Origin: Sulfurospirillum diekertiae
GTDB lineage: Bacteria > Campylobacterota > Campylobacteria > Campylobacterales > Sulfurospirillaceae
NCBI RefSeq assembly: GCF_011769985.2
Contig: NZ_CP039734.2
Location: forward strand, 124,001 to 188,000
Direction of reading: 5' to 3'
DNA: 64,000 nt
Shown here: in pieces, positions 35,746-45,722 of the stretch
Position numbering within the stretch: the stretch's first letter is position 1
Layout of the letters: each line of letters begins with the position of its first letter
The notes under the pieces: model-generated
Told to the model about the DNA's origin: nothing
Database searches by the model: none
What the model saw: only the letters and a program-made list of their open reading frames with translations
Position numbers and translations under genes: made by a program

Positions 35746-36557
35746 AAAAGCTACTTCTTATCCTAACCCTTTCGCTCTCTTTATTTGGCGCACAGACACT
35801 TCAAGACAAAATCAAAAGTTTTGTAGGTCCCACTAAATATGAAACGCAAAAGAATTTAATTCAAGTTCTTTTTGCACAAAGTAGTAATTTTACAAAGCCT
35901 AATGGCGAAGTTGACAGTGTAAAAGTGATCTCTGTTCTGAAAAAAAATGGCTTATTACAGCTTTTATACGATAAACCTATTCAATTACGATTGGCTTTTC
36001 GTACACAAAGCGATCCACTTATTTTTCTTAAAATAATCAATGAGTCCCTCGAAGCAATGGGATATAACTATTTTTTAACCAGCAATGCTTTGCGTGATAG
36101 TGCTGGGTTTGTTTGGGAAATTTATCTTCAAACGGAACATATCGTTGATCCTGAATCTTTTGCAGGGGCCCTTGTGGCTAGAGGATGCAACATAACAAAT
36201 ATCGTAAAAAATGATGACAATTACTGGTTCTATGACATTGATTCAAGTAATGCTTATTTAGGGGCAAAAAAACTAGAAAGTGGTGTAACAACGCCACTAG
36301 GTAAACCTTTAAAGCCTTATTGGATTGATGTTAGAAACCTTAAAGAGATCACAGTAACGGTTCATTCAGGGGATAGATGGTTTCCAGATGTAGTCTTTTT
36401 TGATGAAAATTTACATCTTTTAAGTGATGTAAAATCTGAAGAATCGACGCGAACGCTTAAGCTAAAAGTTCCTAGTAACGCAGCTTATTTGAAGATGAGC
36501 GATGCTTTTATGCTTGAAAATATAAAGCACGGATTATCTTTACAGGTAAAAGAGTAA
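35742..36557 (+). CDS. Predicted periplasmic protein, unknown function
   Basis: The 271-residue protein starts at GTG 35742 (GAGG nine bases upstream) with a signal peptide, MKKLLLILTLSLSLFGAQ, cleaved near FGA-QT. The mature part is mixed helix/strand with no family I recognise; a stretch near residue 205 reads LKEITVTVHSGDRWFPDVVFFDENLHLL. Its start overlaps the stop of the membrane protein gene, so it may work with that protein's periplasmic domain. The pair is also adjacent in Campylobacter, as far as I recall. Confidence 0.72.
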   Translation: MKKLLLILTLSLSLFGAQTLQDKIKSFVGPTKYETQKNLIQVLFAQSSNFTKPNGEVDSVKVISVLKKNGLLQLLYDKPIQLRLAFRTQSDPLIFLKIINESLEAMGYNYFLTSNALRDSAGFVWEIYLQTEHIVDPESFAGALVARGCNITNIVKNDDNYWFYDIDSSNAYLGAKKLESGVTTPLGKPLKPYWIDVRNLKEITVTVHSGDRWFPDVVFFDENLHLLSDVKSEESTRTLKLKVPSNAAYLKMSDAFMLENIKHGLSLQVKE

Positions 36558-36570
36558 AAGAGGAGAAAAA

Positions 36571-37782
36571 ATGTTTGATGAAATTAGATTTAATACAATT
36601 GATAGATTACCAGGATATGTTTTTGCCGAAATTAATGAATTAAAATTAGCGGCCCGTCATGCAGGGGATGATATTATCGATTTTTCAATGGGTAACCCTG
36701 ATGGAAGGACTCCACAACATATTATTGATAAGCTCGTTGAGTCAGCCCAAAAGGATGGCACGCATGGCTATTCTGTAAGTAAAGGTATTTATAAACTTCG
36801 TCTTGCCATTTGTAATTGGTATTTACGTAAATATGGAGTTACTTTAGATCCCAATACAGAAGCAGTTGCAACACTAGGAAGTAAAGAGGGTTTTGTACAT
36901 TTAGCACAAGCTATCATGAATCCAGGTGATGTTGCGGTTGTACCAGATCCTGCTTATCCAATTCACGCCTATGCCTTTATGATTGCAGGTGGTAATGTTC
37001 ATAAATTTGGAATAGATTATAATGAAAAATATGTACTTGATAAAGTACAATTTTTTGCAAAATTGAAAAAAGTATTTAAAGAATCAGCACCTAAGCCAAA
37101 ATTTGTGGTCGTCAACTTTCCGCATAACCCTACATGCGTTACAACGGATGTTGCTTTTTACGAAGAGTTGGTTGCGTATGCTAAAGAGGAACGTTTTTAC
37201 ATTATCAGCGATATCGCATATGCTGATCTCTCTTTTGATGGGTATGAGACGCCTTCTATCTTCCAAGTGAAAGGTGCTAAAGATGTTGCTGTTGAGTGCT
37301 ATACACTCTCAAAAAGCTACAATATGGCAGGTTGGCGTGTTGGTTTTGTTGTGGGTAATAAAAAACTTGTGGGAGCCCTTCAAAAAATCAAATCATGGTT
37401 TGATTATGGTATGTTTACTCCGATTCAAGTTGCCTCAACTGTTGCCCTTGATGGTCCACAAGAATGTGTAGATGAAATCAGAGAGACGTATCATAAACGT
37501 CGCGATATTTTGGTTGAGAGTTTTAACAATGCAGGTTGGCCGATGGAAAAACCAAAATCAACCATGTTTGTATGGGCAAAAATTCCTAAAGTTGCTGCAC
37601 ATTTAGGAAGTATGGAATTTGCAAAACAACTACTTCAAGAAGCAAAAATTGCTGTGAGCCCAGGCATTGGTTTTGGCGAGAGTGGTGAAGGATATGTCAG
37701 AATTGCCCTCATTGAAAATGAGAATAGAATACGCCAAGCAGCACGTAATATTAAGAAGTATTTGAAGAGTTTAGAAGGTTAG
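36571..37782 (+). CDS. Class I/II aminotransferase, AlaC-like
   Basis: A 403-residue PLP enzyme. It aligns by eye with E. coli AlaC along its length: FNTIDRLPGYVFAEINELKLAARHAGDDIIDFSMGNPDG at the N-terminus, GSKEGFVHL, NFPHNPTCVTT and the PLP lysine in YTLSKSYNMAGWRVGF (about residue 248). It would transfer amino groups between alanine or a similar amino acid and 2-oxo acids. The following gene, hom, lies three bases downstream, so a role in the aspartate-family pathway (for example diaminopimelate or methionine side) is an alternative. GAGGAG precedes the ATG. Confidence 0.88.
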   Translation: MFDEIRFNTIDRLPGYVFAEINELKLAARHAGDDIIDFSMGNPDGRTPQHIIDKLVESAQKDGTHGYSVSKGIYKLRLAICNWYLRKYGVTLDPNTEAVATLGSKEGFVHLAQAIMNPGDVAVVPDPAYPIHAYAFMIAGGNVHKFGIDYNEKYVLDKVQFFAKLKKVFKESAPKPKFVVVNFPHNPTCVTTDVAFYEELVAYAKEERFYIISDIAYADLSFDGYETPSIFQVKGAKDVAVECYTLSKSYNMAGWRVGFVVGNKKLVGALQKIKSWFDYGMFTPIQVASTVALDGPQECVDEIRETYHKRRDILVESFNNAGWPMEKPKSTMFVWAKIPKVAAHLGSMEFAKQLLQEAKIAVSPGIGFGESGEGYVRIALIENENRIRQAARNIKKYLKSLEG

Positions 37783-37785
37783 CGA

Positions 37786-39057
37786 ATGATCAAAGTTGGA
37801 ATTATTGGTGTAGGAACTGTTGGCAGCCACGTTATTAAAATTTTACAAGAAAATGAAGATATTATCACTGCGCGTAGTGGCAAAAAAATTGTTCCTATTA
37901 TGGGTGTCGTAAAAGATATAACCAAAAAAAGGGATGTTAACATCCCTTTAAGTAGTGATGTTAATGATATTTTAGAAAATCCTGACGTTGATATTGTGGT
38001 CGAATTGATGGGTGGTGTGGATGAAGCTTATAAAATTGTAACACATGCTCTCAAAAATAAAAAAGCGGTTGTGACAGCGAATAAGGCTCTTTTGGCATAC
38101 CACCGCTATGAACTACGCGATCTTGCAGGTACTATACCTATTGGCTACGAAGCAAGTGTTGCTGGAGGTATTCCTATTATCAAAGCTCTTCGCGAGGGGT
38201 TAAGTGCCAACCATATTGAAGCCATTAAAGGCATCATGAATGGTACATGTAATTTCATTTTAACGAAGATGATGAATGAAAAAGCAGAATTTGCAGATGT
38301 TCTGAGGGAAGCCCAAGCATTAGGGTATGCCGAAGCTGATCCAACGTTTGATGTGGGTGGATTTGATGCTGCGCATAAGCTACTCATTTTAGCGAGTATT
38401 GCCTATGGAATTGATGTGAAGCCTGAAGAGATTTTGATCGAAGGAATCGAACATATCAATAGTGAAGATATCTATTTTGCAAAAGAGTTTGGCTATAACA
38501 TTAAATTGCTTGCAATTGCTAAAAAAAGTAGCGACAAAGTTGAACTTCGTGTACATCCAGCATTGGTACCTATCAAGCAGATGATTGCCAAAGTTGATGG
38601 TGTCATGAATGGCATTAGTGTTATTGGAGATCGTGTAGGTGAGACAATGTATTATGGGCCAGGTGCTGGCGGAAGTGCCACTGCAAGTGCTGTTGTTTCT
38701 GACCTCATTGATATTGCTCGGCATACACAAAATTCGCCAATGCTAGGCTTTATTAAACCACTTGAGAAAAGTGGTTTAACATTGATGAATAAAGATGAAA
38801 TTTATACACAATATTACATTCGAGTTACAGTAGTAGATAGAATTGGTGTCCTCTCTAAGATTTCTGAAATTTTAGGAAAGCATTCTATTTCAATTAGTAG
38901 TTTTTTACAAAAACAAGTTGCTTATAAAAATGAGAGTGCAGTATTACTCTTTTCGACTCATATCTGTAAAGAAAAAGATATTCAAAAAGCAATTCAGGAA
39001 CTAAGTGAATTGCCATTTGTTGAATTAAAACCAGCGATGATACGCATCGAGTCTTAA
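37786..39057 (+). CDS. hom: Homoserine dehydrogenase
   Basis: The 423-residue enzyme reduces aspartate semialdehyde to homoserine for threonine and methionine synthesis. The dinucleotide fold starts with VGIIGVGTVGSHVI; VVTANKALLAYH, the catalytic segment IKGIMNGTCNFILTKM and AYAEADPTFDVGGFDAAHKL follow. Residues 345-423 are an ACT domain, the usual feedback site for threonine. One palindrome core (GGTACATGTAAT, 38244-38251) sits within the conserved NGTCN codons. It shares one base with the next gene. Confidence 0.96.
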   Translation: MIKVGIIGVGTVGSHVIKILQENEDIITARSGKKIVPIMGVVKDITKKRDVNIPLSSDVNDILENPDVDIVVELMGGVDEAYKIVTHALKNKKAVVTANKALLAYHRYELRDLAGTIPIGYEASVAGGIPIIKALREGLSANHIEAIKGIMNGTCNFILTKMMNEKAEFADVLREAQALGYAEADPTFDVGGFDAAHKLLILASIAYGIDVKPEEILIEGIEHINSEDIYFAKEFGYNIKLLAIAKKSSDKVELRVHPALVPIKQMIAKVDGVMNGISVIGDRVGETMYYGPGAGGSATASAVVSDLIDIARHTQNSPMLGFIKPLEKSGLTLMNKDEIYTQYYIRVTVVDRIGVLSKISEILGKHSISISSFLQKQVAYKNESAVLLFSTHICKEKDIQKAIQELSELPFVELKPAMIRIES

Positions 39058-39383
39058 TGGGTTTGCAAGAAGGACTAGAGGCTGAAAACAAGGCCTCATT
39101 CTTTCTAGAAAAAGAGGGCTACACACTTCTCGCACGCAATTTTCATTCAAAATTTGGTGAGATTGATATCATTGCGCTAAAAGACAACATTCTCCATTTC
39201 TGTGAAGTTAAATTTTCGGAAAAATATGACCCTATCTTAAGAATAACTGCCACAAAAATGACAAAAATCATTAAAACAATTAAGTATTATTTATTGCTGC
39301 ATCCCAATTCTTATGATTATCAAATTGATGCTATTCTCGTTACACCTGAAAAAATAGAAATAATAAAAAATATTAGTTACTAA
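39057..39383 (+). CDS. UPF0102 (YraN) family endonuclease-like protein
   Basis: A 108-residue protein with the compact restriction-endonuclease fold of the YraN family. The core motif is GEIDIIALKDNILHFCEVKF (with Asp and the ExK pair), preceded by AENKASFFLEKEGYTLLARNFHSKF. The true role is unsettled; Holliday-junction-type nuclease activity has been suggested for the family. It overlaps hom by one base (TAATG). C. jejuni has the same gene between hom and trxA. Confidence 0.88.
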   Translation: MGLQEGLEAENKASFFLEKEGYTLLARNFHSKFGEIDIIALKDNILHFCEVKFSEKYDPILRITATKMTKIIKTIKYYLLLHPNSYDYQIDAILVTPEKIEIIKNISY

Positions 39384-39427
39384 AAAAATAACTTTAACTG
39401 CTATGGTAATTTTAAAGTTAGAGTGAG

Positions 39428-39433
39428 TATAAT
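39428..39433 (+). promoter_or_regulatory. -10 box (TATAAT) of trxA
   Basis: GAGTATAATTG lies 36 bases before the trxA ATG in an 85-base gap. An AT-rich inverted repeat AACTTTAA/TTAAAGTT (39390-39419) just upstream may end the preceding transcript. The ribosome site is AGGGGAAAAAA. Confidence 0.5.
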
Positions 39434-39468
39434 TGAATATATATAAAATAACGTTTTAGGGGAAAAAA

Positions 39469-39789
39469 ATGGGAAAATACATAGAGTTGAATGCATCAAA
39501 TTTCGATAGTACTGTAGCTGATGGTGTAGCATTAGTAGATTTTTGGGCACCATGGTGTGGACCTTGTCGTATGATTGCTCCAGTGATTGAAGAATTGGCC
39601 AGTGATTTTGATGGTAAAGCAAAGATTTGCAAAGTCAATACTGATGAAGAACAAGATGTCGCAATTAAATATGGTATTCGATCAATTCCAACTATTCTTT
39701 TTTTTAAAAATGGTGAATTAGTAGACCAAATGATTGGTGCATCATCCAAACAAGTTTTAGCTGATAAAGTTAATTCACTTCTTAAATAA
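39469..39789 (+). CDS. trxA: Thioredoxin
   Basis: The 106-residue protein has the classic active site WCGPC (C30, C33) in FWAPWCGPCRMIAPV, the cis-Pro in SIPTILFF and the acidic TDEEQDVAIKYGI. It is a cytosolic disulfide reductase, reduced by TrxB encoded next. Thioredoxin length is exact. Confidence 0.98.
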   Translation: MGKYIELNASNFDSTVADGVALVDFWAPWCGPCRMIAPVIEELASDFDGKAKICKVNTDEEQDVAIKYGIRSIPTILFFKNGELVDQMIGASSKQVLADKVNSLLK

Positions 39790-39796
39790 AATTTCT

Positions 39797-39819
39797 CAAG
39801 GAAGTCATTGACTTCCTTG
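39797..39819 (+). terminator. Stem-loop after trxA
   Basis: CAAGGAAGT (39797-39805) pairs with ACTTCCTTG (39811-39819) around a CATTG loop, eight bases after the trxA stop. There is no following T tract, so it may be a weak terminator or a mRNA-stabilising hairpin between trxA and trxB. The 120-base gap to trxB allows a separate promoter. Confidence 0.5.
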
Positions 39820-39912
39820 GCTACAAAACCTCTTTTAGACTAAAATATGATTTGTATCTGTTAAATAGGCATTATATCATTCAAAAAGTTTAAAAAAAGA
39901 TAAGGAAAAATC

Positions 39913-40845
39913 ATGTTAGATCTAGCAATTATTGGTGGAGGTCCTGCTGGACTTAGTGCCGGATTGTATGCAACGCGCGGTGGTTTAAAAAATGTAGTAA
40001 TGTTTGAAAAAGGACTTCCTGGTGGACAGATCACTAGTAGTAGTGAAATTGAAAATTATCCAGGAAGTGCAGAAATTTTAAGTGGATTAGATTTTATGGC
40101 GCCTTGGTCAGAACAGTGCATGCGTTTTGGCTTAAAACATGCAATGGAAGAGGTCACTCGTATTTCTAAAAATGAAGATGGTACATTTCAGATTGATTTA
40201 GCAGGTGGTAAAAGTGAACAGGCTAAAAGTGTCATCGTTTGTACAGGAAGTACTCCCAAAAAAGCTAATTTTGAAGGTGAAGCTGAATTATTTGGTAAAG
40301 GTGTGAGTACCTGCGCAACGTGTGATGGATTTTTTTATAAAAATAGAGAAGTTGTCGCTTTAGGCGGCGGTGATACTGCTTTAGAAGAAGCACTTTATCT
40401 CTCTCATATCTGTTCAAAAGTCTATTTAGTTCACAGGCGTGATACATTTAGAGCAAGCCCCAGTACGATTGAAAAAGTGAAAAATAACCCTAAAATAGAA
40501 CTTGTATTAAATGTTACAGTGAAAAAAGCCTATGGCGATAAAATGGGTTTAAATGGTATTATTGTCGTAGATAATGCAGGGAACGAAAGAGATATTGTTG
40601 TTCCCGGTGTATTTGTTTTTGTTGGGATGAATGTCAATAATACCATTCTAAAGCAAAAAGATGGCAATTTTCTATGCGAAATGGATGAAAACGGTAATGT
40701 TGTTGTAGATCTTAGCATGAAAACATCTGTAAAAGGGCTTTTTGCAGCAGGTGATTTAAGGACAAAAGCTTCAAAACAAGTGGTATGTGCAGCAGGAGAT
40801 GGCGCGACAGCTGGTATCCAAGCTTTAGAATATGTGAACCATTAA
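39913..40845 (+). CDS. trxB: Thioredoxin-disulfide reductase
   Basis: A 310-residue NADPH flavoprotein that reduces thioredoxin. FAD binding starts at [15 protein letters not shown]; the redox pair is C134/C137 in [10 protein letters not shown]; the NADPH fold shows [16 protein letters not shown] and HRRDTFRAS; the C-terminal FAD motif is [38 protein letters not shown] precedes the ATG. Gene order trxA-trxB is as in Campylobacter. Confidence 0.97.
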   Translation: MLDLAIIGGGPAGLSAGLYATRGGLKNVVMFEKGLPGGQITSSSEIENYPGSAEILSGLDFMAPWSEQCMRFGLKHAMEEVTRISKNEDGTFQIDLAGGKSEQAKSVIVCTGSTPKKANFEGEAELFGKGVSTCATCDGFFYKNREVVALGGGDTALEEALYLSHICSKVYLVHRRDTFRASPSTIEKVKNNPKIELVLNVTVKKAYGDKMGLNGIIVVDNAGNERDIVVPGVFVFVGMNVNNTILKQKDGNFLCEMDENGNVVVDLSMKTSVKGLFAAGDLRTKASKQVVCAAGDGATAGIQALEYVNH

Positions 40846-40863
40846 AAAGAAGGAAAATTTAGA

Positions 40864-41631
40864 ATGATACATGTTGGAATTCACGGCTCAACGGGTAGGG
40901 TAGGCAGGTTGCTTATTGATAATCTGATTAAAGACAAAGAAGCAAAACCGTATGTTTTACATGCCATAGAAGAGTTTAGTTTTACTCCTCCTAAGGATGC
41001 AGTTGTTACGGATGACGTACTTACTCTTTTGCAAAAGAGTGATGTGGTCATTGATTTTACAATCTCCATTGGTACAGAAACATTGCTTGAAAATGCTTTA
41101 AAACATCCAACGCCCTTAGTGATTGGTACAACAGGATTAAATGAACACCAACATAATCTTTTAAAAGAAGCAGCCAATAATATGCCTATTCTTTATTCTA
41201 CAAATATGTCTTTAGGAGTGGCTGTTCTCAATCGTTTAGTTGAGCTTGCTTCTAAAAGCCTCAGTGATTTTGATATTGAGATTGTAGAACAGCACCATCG
41301 TTTTAAAAAAGACGCACCTAGTGGTACAGCATTAACTCTTGGTGAGCATGCTGCGCGTGGACGAGGTCTCAATTTAGATGATGTTCGCATCAGTGGGCGC
41401 AATGGTCTTATTGGGGAACGTAGTAAAGATGAGATTGCCATAATGGCGCTTCGTGGTGGTGATATTGTAGGTCGTCATACGGTAGGATTTTACAATGATG
41501 GCGAGTTTATTGAAATGAATCATACTGCAACTAGTCGTGATACCTTTGCCAAAGGCGCAATTAAAGCCGCAAAGTGGATCATCAATCAACCAAATGGTCT
41601 TTATACGATTAGTGACTGTTTAGGTCTTTAA
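40864..41631 (+). CDS. dapB: 4-hydroxy-tetrahydrodipicolinate reductase
   Basis: The 255-residue enzyme of lysine/diaminopimelate synthesis. Nucleotide binding starts at VGIHGSTGRVGRLL, the NAD segment reads VIGTTGLNEHQ, and the catalytic signature is VEQHHRFKKDAPSGTALTLGEH with the paired His and the Lys. GGDIVGRHTVGFYNDGE matches the family tail. AAGGAAAATTTAGA precedes the ATG. It lies 18 bases after trxB and 19 before purF, suggesting one transcript. Confidence 0.96.
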   Translation: MIHVGIHGSTGRVGRLLIDNLIKDKEAKPYVLHAIEEFSFTPPKDAVVTDDVLTLLQKSDVVIDFTISIGTETLLENALKHPTPLVIGTTGLNEHQHNLLKEAANNMPILYSTNMSLGVAVLNRLVELASKSLSDFDIEIVEQHHRFKKDAPSGTALTLGEHAARGRGLNLDDVRISGRNGLIGERSKDEIAIMALRGGDIVGRHTVGFYNDGEFIEMNHTATSRDTFAKGAIKAAKWIINQPNGLYTISDCLGL

Positions 41632-41650
41632 AAAAAGGTGATATGAACTT

Positions 41651-42988
41651 ATGTGCGCAATTGTTGGTGTATTTGATGTAAAACATGCTTCTAAGATAGC
41701 CTATTATGCTCTGTTTGCGATGCAACATCGTGGACAAGAAGCAACAGGTATCAGTGCCAGTGATGGCAAAAAAATTCGTACCATTAAAGACAATGGATTA
41801 GTCACCGAAGTCTTTAATGAAGGAAAACTGGCTTTCTTACACGGAGATATGGCAATAGGTCATAATCGTTACTCTACGGCAGGAAGCGACTCAGTGAAAG
41901 ATGCTCAACCCGTTGCAGCAAGTTATAAATTGGGTGATATTTCGATTGTTCATAATGGTAACCTCATTAATAAGCATGAAGTAAGAAGTAAACTTGTTGA
42001 GCAAGGTGCTATTTTTCAATCTTCTATGGATACAGAAAATATTATTCATTTAATTGCACGCTCTCAACAAGGTAAACTTAAAGACCGTATTGTGGAAGCA
42101 CTGAATGTCATCAAGGGTGCTTATTGTCTTTTAATTCAAAGTAGATCAAAAATGTTTGCGATACGTGATCGTTATGGTGTCCGTCCTTTGTCGATTGGTA
42201 AAATGAAAGAGGGTGGTTATATCGTTGCAAGCGAAACGTGTGCACTTGACCTTGTAGATGCAGAGTTTGTAAGAGATGTACGACCTGGTGAGATGGTGAT
42301 TTTTCAGCAAGGTAAAGAGGAGTTTGAAAGTATTCAACTCTTTGAGCCAGATCCCCATATCTGTGCTTTTGAATTTATCTATTTTGCGAGACCTGATAGT
42401 GTAATTGAAGGTAAAAATGTCTATGCTGCGCGTAAAAAAATGGGTATGAAACTGGCGGAGCTTGCTCCTGTCGAAGCAGATCTTGTTATTCCTGTTCCTG
42501 ATAGTGGCGTGAGTGCAGCATTAGGTTATGCTCAAGCCAGTGGCATTCCTTTTGAAATGGCAATTGTTCGAAATCATTATGTTGGAAGAACATTTATTGA
42601 ACCTACGCAAGCGGTGCGTGATCTCAAAGTGAAACTTAAACTCTCTCCTATTCATAAAATTTTAGAAGGTAAAAAAATTGTTGTGATTGATGATAGTATT
42701 GTAAGAGGTACTACTTCGAGACAAATCGTTAAATTATTAAAACGTGCAGGTGCTGCTGAGGTACACATGCGTATTGCTTCTCCAACAATTGAACATCCTT
42801 GTTTATATGGTATTGATACGCCAAGTTATAAAGAGTTGATTAGTGCCAATAAAAGCGTTGAAGAAGTTAGAGAATATATTGAAGCAGATTCATTGGCATT
42901 TTTAAGTATAGATGCACTTAAAGAGAGTATTGGAAACGATATGAATTACTCATTGGTGAGTTTTGATGGAAATTATTTTATTAAATAA
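41651..42988 (+). CDS. purF: Amidophosphoribosyltransferase
   Basis: This 445-residue enzyme starts purine synthesis by transferring glutamine ammonia to PRPP. Met is followed directly by the nucleophile Cys-2 (MCAIVGVFD), so no propeptide beyond Met is needed. GHNRYSTAG and SIVHNGNLIN belong to the glutaminase; the PRPP loop VVIDDSIVRGTTSRQIVKLL is in the C-terminal domain. RDRYGVRPLSIGK is also typical. It overlaps the next gene by one base (TAATG). Confidence 0.96.
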   Translation: MCAIVGVFDVKHASKIAYYALFAMQHRGQEATGISASDGKKIRTIKDNGLVTEVFNEGKLAFLHGDMAIGHNRYSTAGSDSVKDAQPVAASYKLGDISIVHNGNLINKHEVRSKLVEQGAIFQSSMDTENIIHLIARSQQGKLKDRIVEALNVIKGAYCLLIQSRSKMFAIRDRYGVRPLSIGKMKEGGYIVASETCALDLVDAEFVRDVRPGEMVIFQQGKEEFESIQLFEPDPHICAFEFIYFARPDSVIEGKNVYAARKKMGMKLAELAPVEADLVIPVPDSGVSAALGYAQASGIPFEMAIVRNHYVGRTFIEPTQAVRDLKVKLKLSPIHKILEGKKIVVIDDSIVRGTTSRQIVKLLKRAGAAEVHMRIASPTIEHPCLYGIDTPSYKELISANKSVEEVREYIEADSLAFLSIDALKESIGNDMNYSLVSFDGNYFIK

Positions 42989-43941
42989 TGCGCGAGATTT
43001 TAACAGCGGGGCGGTATTTTAGAGGAAAATTTGGGGAGACTATTTATAAAATTCCTGTCTCAATCTCTGGATTTACCTGCCCTAATATTGATGGTACCGT
43101 CGCCAGGGGCGGTTGCATTTTTTGCGAAAATGAGTCTTTTAGCCCCAATCTAGAGCACAAGCAACCTAAGCGTTTTTACTTACACCCAACTTCTGAAAAT
43201 CCTTATTTAGAGTTCCAGCTCATTCAACTCGAAGCACAGTATAAAAAGACAAGGAAAGTATTGTCAAAAAAATTTGGTGCACAAAAATTTATTATCTATT
43301 TTCAATCTTTTACCAATACTTATGCACCCCTTGCAACACTTAAAACACTCTATACAAAGGCTTTAAGCTTTGAAGGTGTTGTAGGTTTAAGTATTGGAAC
43401 ACGTACTGATAGCGTGACAGAAGAGGTGATCGCTTATTTAGCGGAACTTTCAAAAGAACATGAAATTTGGCTGGAATATGGTGTACAATCTTCTTCTGAT
43501 GAAACATTAAAACGAATCAATAGAGGGCATGATAGTGCTAATATTGAAAAATACATTACTTTATCGCGTCAGTATGGACTTAAAATATGTGCTCATGTTA
43601 TCTTTGGACTACCTGGTGAGACACCTGAGATGGCTTTAGAAAGTGTCAAATTTGCACTTAGGCTAGGTGTTAAGTCTTTTAAATTTCATCCTTTATATGT
43701 TGTTAAACAAACAGCGTTAGCCAATGATCTTAATAGAGGAGACTTTATTCCAATTTCTGAAGAGTCTTACATTCAAACGATTATTAAAGCCATCAAACTT
43801 TTACCAGAAGGTGTTATGCTTCAACGGGTGAGTGCAGGCATTGAAGACGCTACTCTTTTATCTCCATCATGGTGTTACACCAAACATCAACAAATGTTTA
43901 ATATTCGTGAAGCTCTTAAAAAAGAGGGACTTCTTTACTAG
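42988..43941 (+). CDS. TIGR01212/YhcC-type radical SAM protein
   Basis: A 317-residue radical SAM protein. The cluster motif is spaced as in the YhcC family: C30 in TCPNIDGTVARGGCIFCEN, then GGC-IF-C. Later come YFQSFTNTYAPL, LSIGTRTDSVTEEV, EYGVQSSSDETLKRINRGHD and HVIFGLPGETPEMALES. The family's substrate is not established to my knowledge. It overlaps purF by one base and ends 21 bases before the convergent DUF2393-like gene. Confidence 0.88.
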   Translation: MREILTAGRYFRGKFGETIYKIPVSISGFTCPNIDGTVARGGCIFCENESFSPNLEHKQPKRFYLHPTSENPYLEFQLIQLEAQYKKTRKVLSKKFGAQKFIIYFQSFTNTYAPLATLKTLYTKALSFEGVVGLSIGTRTDSVTEEVIAYLAELSKEHEIWLEYGVQSSSDETLKRINRGHDSANIEKYITLSRQYGLKICAHVIFGLPGETPEMALESVKFALRLGVKSFKFHPLYVVKQTALANDLNRGDFIPISEESYIQTIIKAIKLLPEGVMLQRVSAGIEDATLLSPSWCYTKHQQMFNIREALKKEGLLY

Positions 43942-43962
43942 AAGTAGAAGCCATCAATGGGA

Positions 43963-44502
43963 TTAGTGACAAAAAAGCTCATAGCGTATATATGGCTTTG
44001 AAAAAGATGGAGGGTATCGCATAAAGACAGTAAAATTGCGCATTTCATTTTTATGTAGATTCTCTGCAATGACAAATTCTTTAGTTGTATCTACAGAACT
44101 GCTAGAATCCCTGCTAAAAAGATTGTCAAAAGCTGATTTTGGTTCAAAAACAATAGATCCAGATCCTGCAGAGTCGCCAAGTTCATTAGAAATTTTAACT
44201 TCTAAAATGCATTTACCTATTTGAAAATTGCCAATATTACGAATTTGTCCTGAAATAGAAAAAGATTCATTAATCAACACTTTTTTCTGTGTTATGTTTT
44301 CTAATCGAGCAACTTTAGTATATTTATCGAGTCCGTAAATGGCAAAAAAAGCAAAAATAGCCATAATAAAGATATTGGCTATAATCGGCGCAAATAGAGA
44401 AGATTTACCATCATGATTACGAATAGTTAACACGAGAACAAGAGAAAATATAAGAAGAATAAGAATAAGAATAAACCAATGAAGTAGCGTAAAATAGGTC
44501 AC
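43963..44502 (-). CDS. DUF2393-type membrane protein (copy 2)
   Basis: A 179-residue protein with two N-terminal transmembrane helices (residues 6-28 and 36-57) and a beta-rich extracytoplasmic domain. The segment VLINESFSISGQIRNIGNFQIGKCILEVKISN matches in layout the upstream neighbour's [25 protein letters not shown], so the two look like paralogues of the Campylobacterota-specific DUF2393 group. Function is unknown. It is ten bases downstream of the first copy. Confidence 0.72.
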   Translation of the reverse strand: MTYFTLLHWFILILILLIFSLVLVLTIRNHDGKSSLFAPIIANIFIMAIFAFFAIYGLDKYTKVARLENITQKKVLINESFSISGQIRNIGNFQIGKCILEVKISNELGDSAGSGSIVFEPKSAFDNLFSRDSSSSVDTTKEFVIAENLHKNEMRNFTVFMRYPPSFSKPYIRYELFCH

Positions 44503-44512
44503 AGTTACTCCT

Positions 44513-45049
44513 TTAGTAGCACTCTGCTTTTAATGTTGCAAATACATCACCATTATATTCAAAACCATCAAAAACAGCTTGATATTCCATACTATCCTCT
44601 TTTAAAAGGTCCTTTGTAACTAATATCGACTGATTAGATATTGGTTTTAGAGAATTGAGATATGCTTTGAACCCTTGTGCCCCTGTTTGTTTAAAAATAG
44701 AAGTGCGAATCAAACAAAGCGAAAAATTTTTAGTTGATTTATTGTAGATATTTCCTTCAACAATAAGTGATGCTGAAAAGGTTAATCTCTTGACCATAGT
44801 GATTTCGGTTGTTGTTGTTCTGAATGTTTCTTCTAGTTTTTCTTTAATAAAGAAAGGTGAAATGACAAGAAGGAGAAGAGCAAAGATAACTAAAAGAAGA
44901 GACGCCGTAGAAGAGCGTCTCGCTACTAAGCTTGCTAAGATTATTAAAATAATAAAAGTAAAAAACAACCAACTAAATGCCAAATAATCATAAAGACCAA
45001 AGTGTTTAATATAGGTCAATAGTGATAATTTGAGTGCATCAGTGTTCAT
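44513..45049 (-). CDS. DUF2393-type membrane protein (copy 1)
   Basis: A 178-residue protein with two helices (about residues 24-44 and 50-68) followed by a beta-rich domain that ends in Cys-Tyr; its neighbour ends in Cys-His after a similar strand (TLKAECY, YELFCH). This points to tandem duplication. It overlaps hisIE by 11 bases, so hisIE and both copies are likely in one minus-strand unit. The role is not known. Confidence 0.72.
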   Translation of the reverse strand: MNTDALKLSLLTYIKHFGLYDYLAFSWLFFTFIILIILASLVARRSSTASLLLVIFALLLLVISPFFIKEKLEETFRTTTTEITMVKRLTFSASLIVEGNIYNKSTKNFSLCLIRTSIFKQTGAQGFKAYLNSLKPISNQSILVTKDLLKEDSMEYQAVFDGFEYNGDVFATLKAECY

Positions 45050-45722
45050 TACGGCTATTTTTCTCCTCTATCCCGCTGAGTCCAAAGCGTCTTTCAAGCT
45101 CTTTGGAGATCAGTGATGGATGAATATTCTTAGCTCCCAATGCAACAAGAGCATGGAACATAAGATCGGCCGCCTCATAAATGATCTCTTTGTTATCATT
45201 GTCTTTGAAGGCAAAACAAAATTCACCTGCTTCTTCGACAACTTTTTTCAAAATACTATTGTCACCTTTGTGTAGCAGTGATGCCACATAAGAGGTTTTA
45301 GGATCAGCTTTTTTGCGTTCTTGTATAATATGATAAATTTTATCGCTAATAGAATAAGCCTCAATCTCTTTGGCTGGCTCTTTAGGGGTTTCTTCAACAT
45401 CTATACGGTTAAAAAAGCATGACATGCGCCCCGTATGACATGCTACACCTTCTTGCTCAACTTTGAGCAATAACGTATCGCTATCGCAATCCAAATAAGC
45501 CTCTTTAACGTGTTGTACGTGACCACTCGTTTCACCCTTTTTCCAGAGGCTTTGGCGGCTTCTGGAATAGTAGTGAGCAAATCTCGTTTGAAGTGTTAAA
45601 GAGAGCGCTTCTTGGTTCATATATGCGAGCATTAAAACCTCACCACTCTTGACGTCTTGTACAACGACAGGCAAAAGTGGTGAAGCGTTCCAGTCGATGG
45701 AATGAATTAGTGCTGAACTCAT
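45039..45722 (-). CDS. hisIE: Bifunctional phosphoribosyl-AMP cyclohydrolase/phosphoribosyl-ATP pyrophosphatase
   Basis: A 227-residue fusion for steps two and three of histidine synthesis. The HisI part (1-120) has the zinc ligands in [16 protein letters not shown] and [11 protein letters not shown]; the HisE part (about 125-220) has [27 protein letters not shown] and [13 protein letters not shown]. No ribosome site is evident, and the ATG overlaps the SPFH gene stop by four bases, so translation is coupled. Confidence 0.95.
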   Translation of the reverse strand: MSSALIHSIDWNASPLLPVVVQDVKSGEVLMLAYMNQEALSLTLQTRFAHYYSRSRQSLWKKGETSGHVQHVKEAYLDCDSDTLLLKVEQEGVACHTGRMSCFFNRIDVEETPKEPAKEIEAYSISDKIYHIIQERKKADPKTSYVASLLHKGDNSILKKVVEEAGEFCFAFKDNDNKEIIYEAADLMFHALVALGAKNIHPSLISKELERRFGLSGIEEKNSRNEH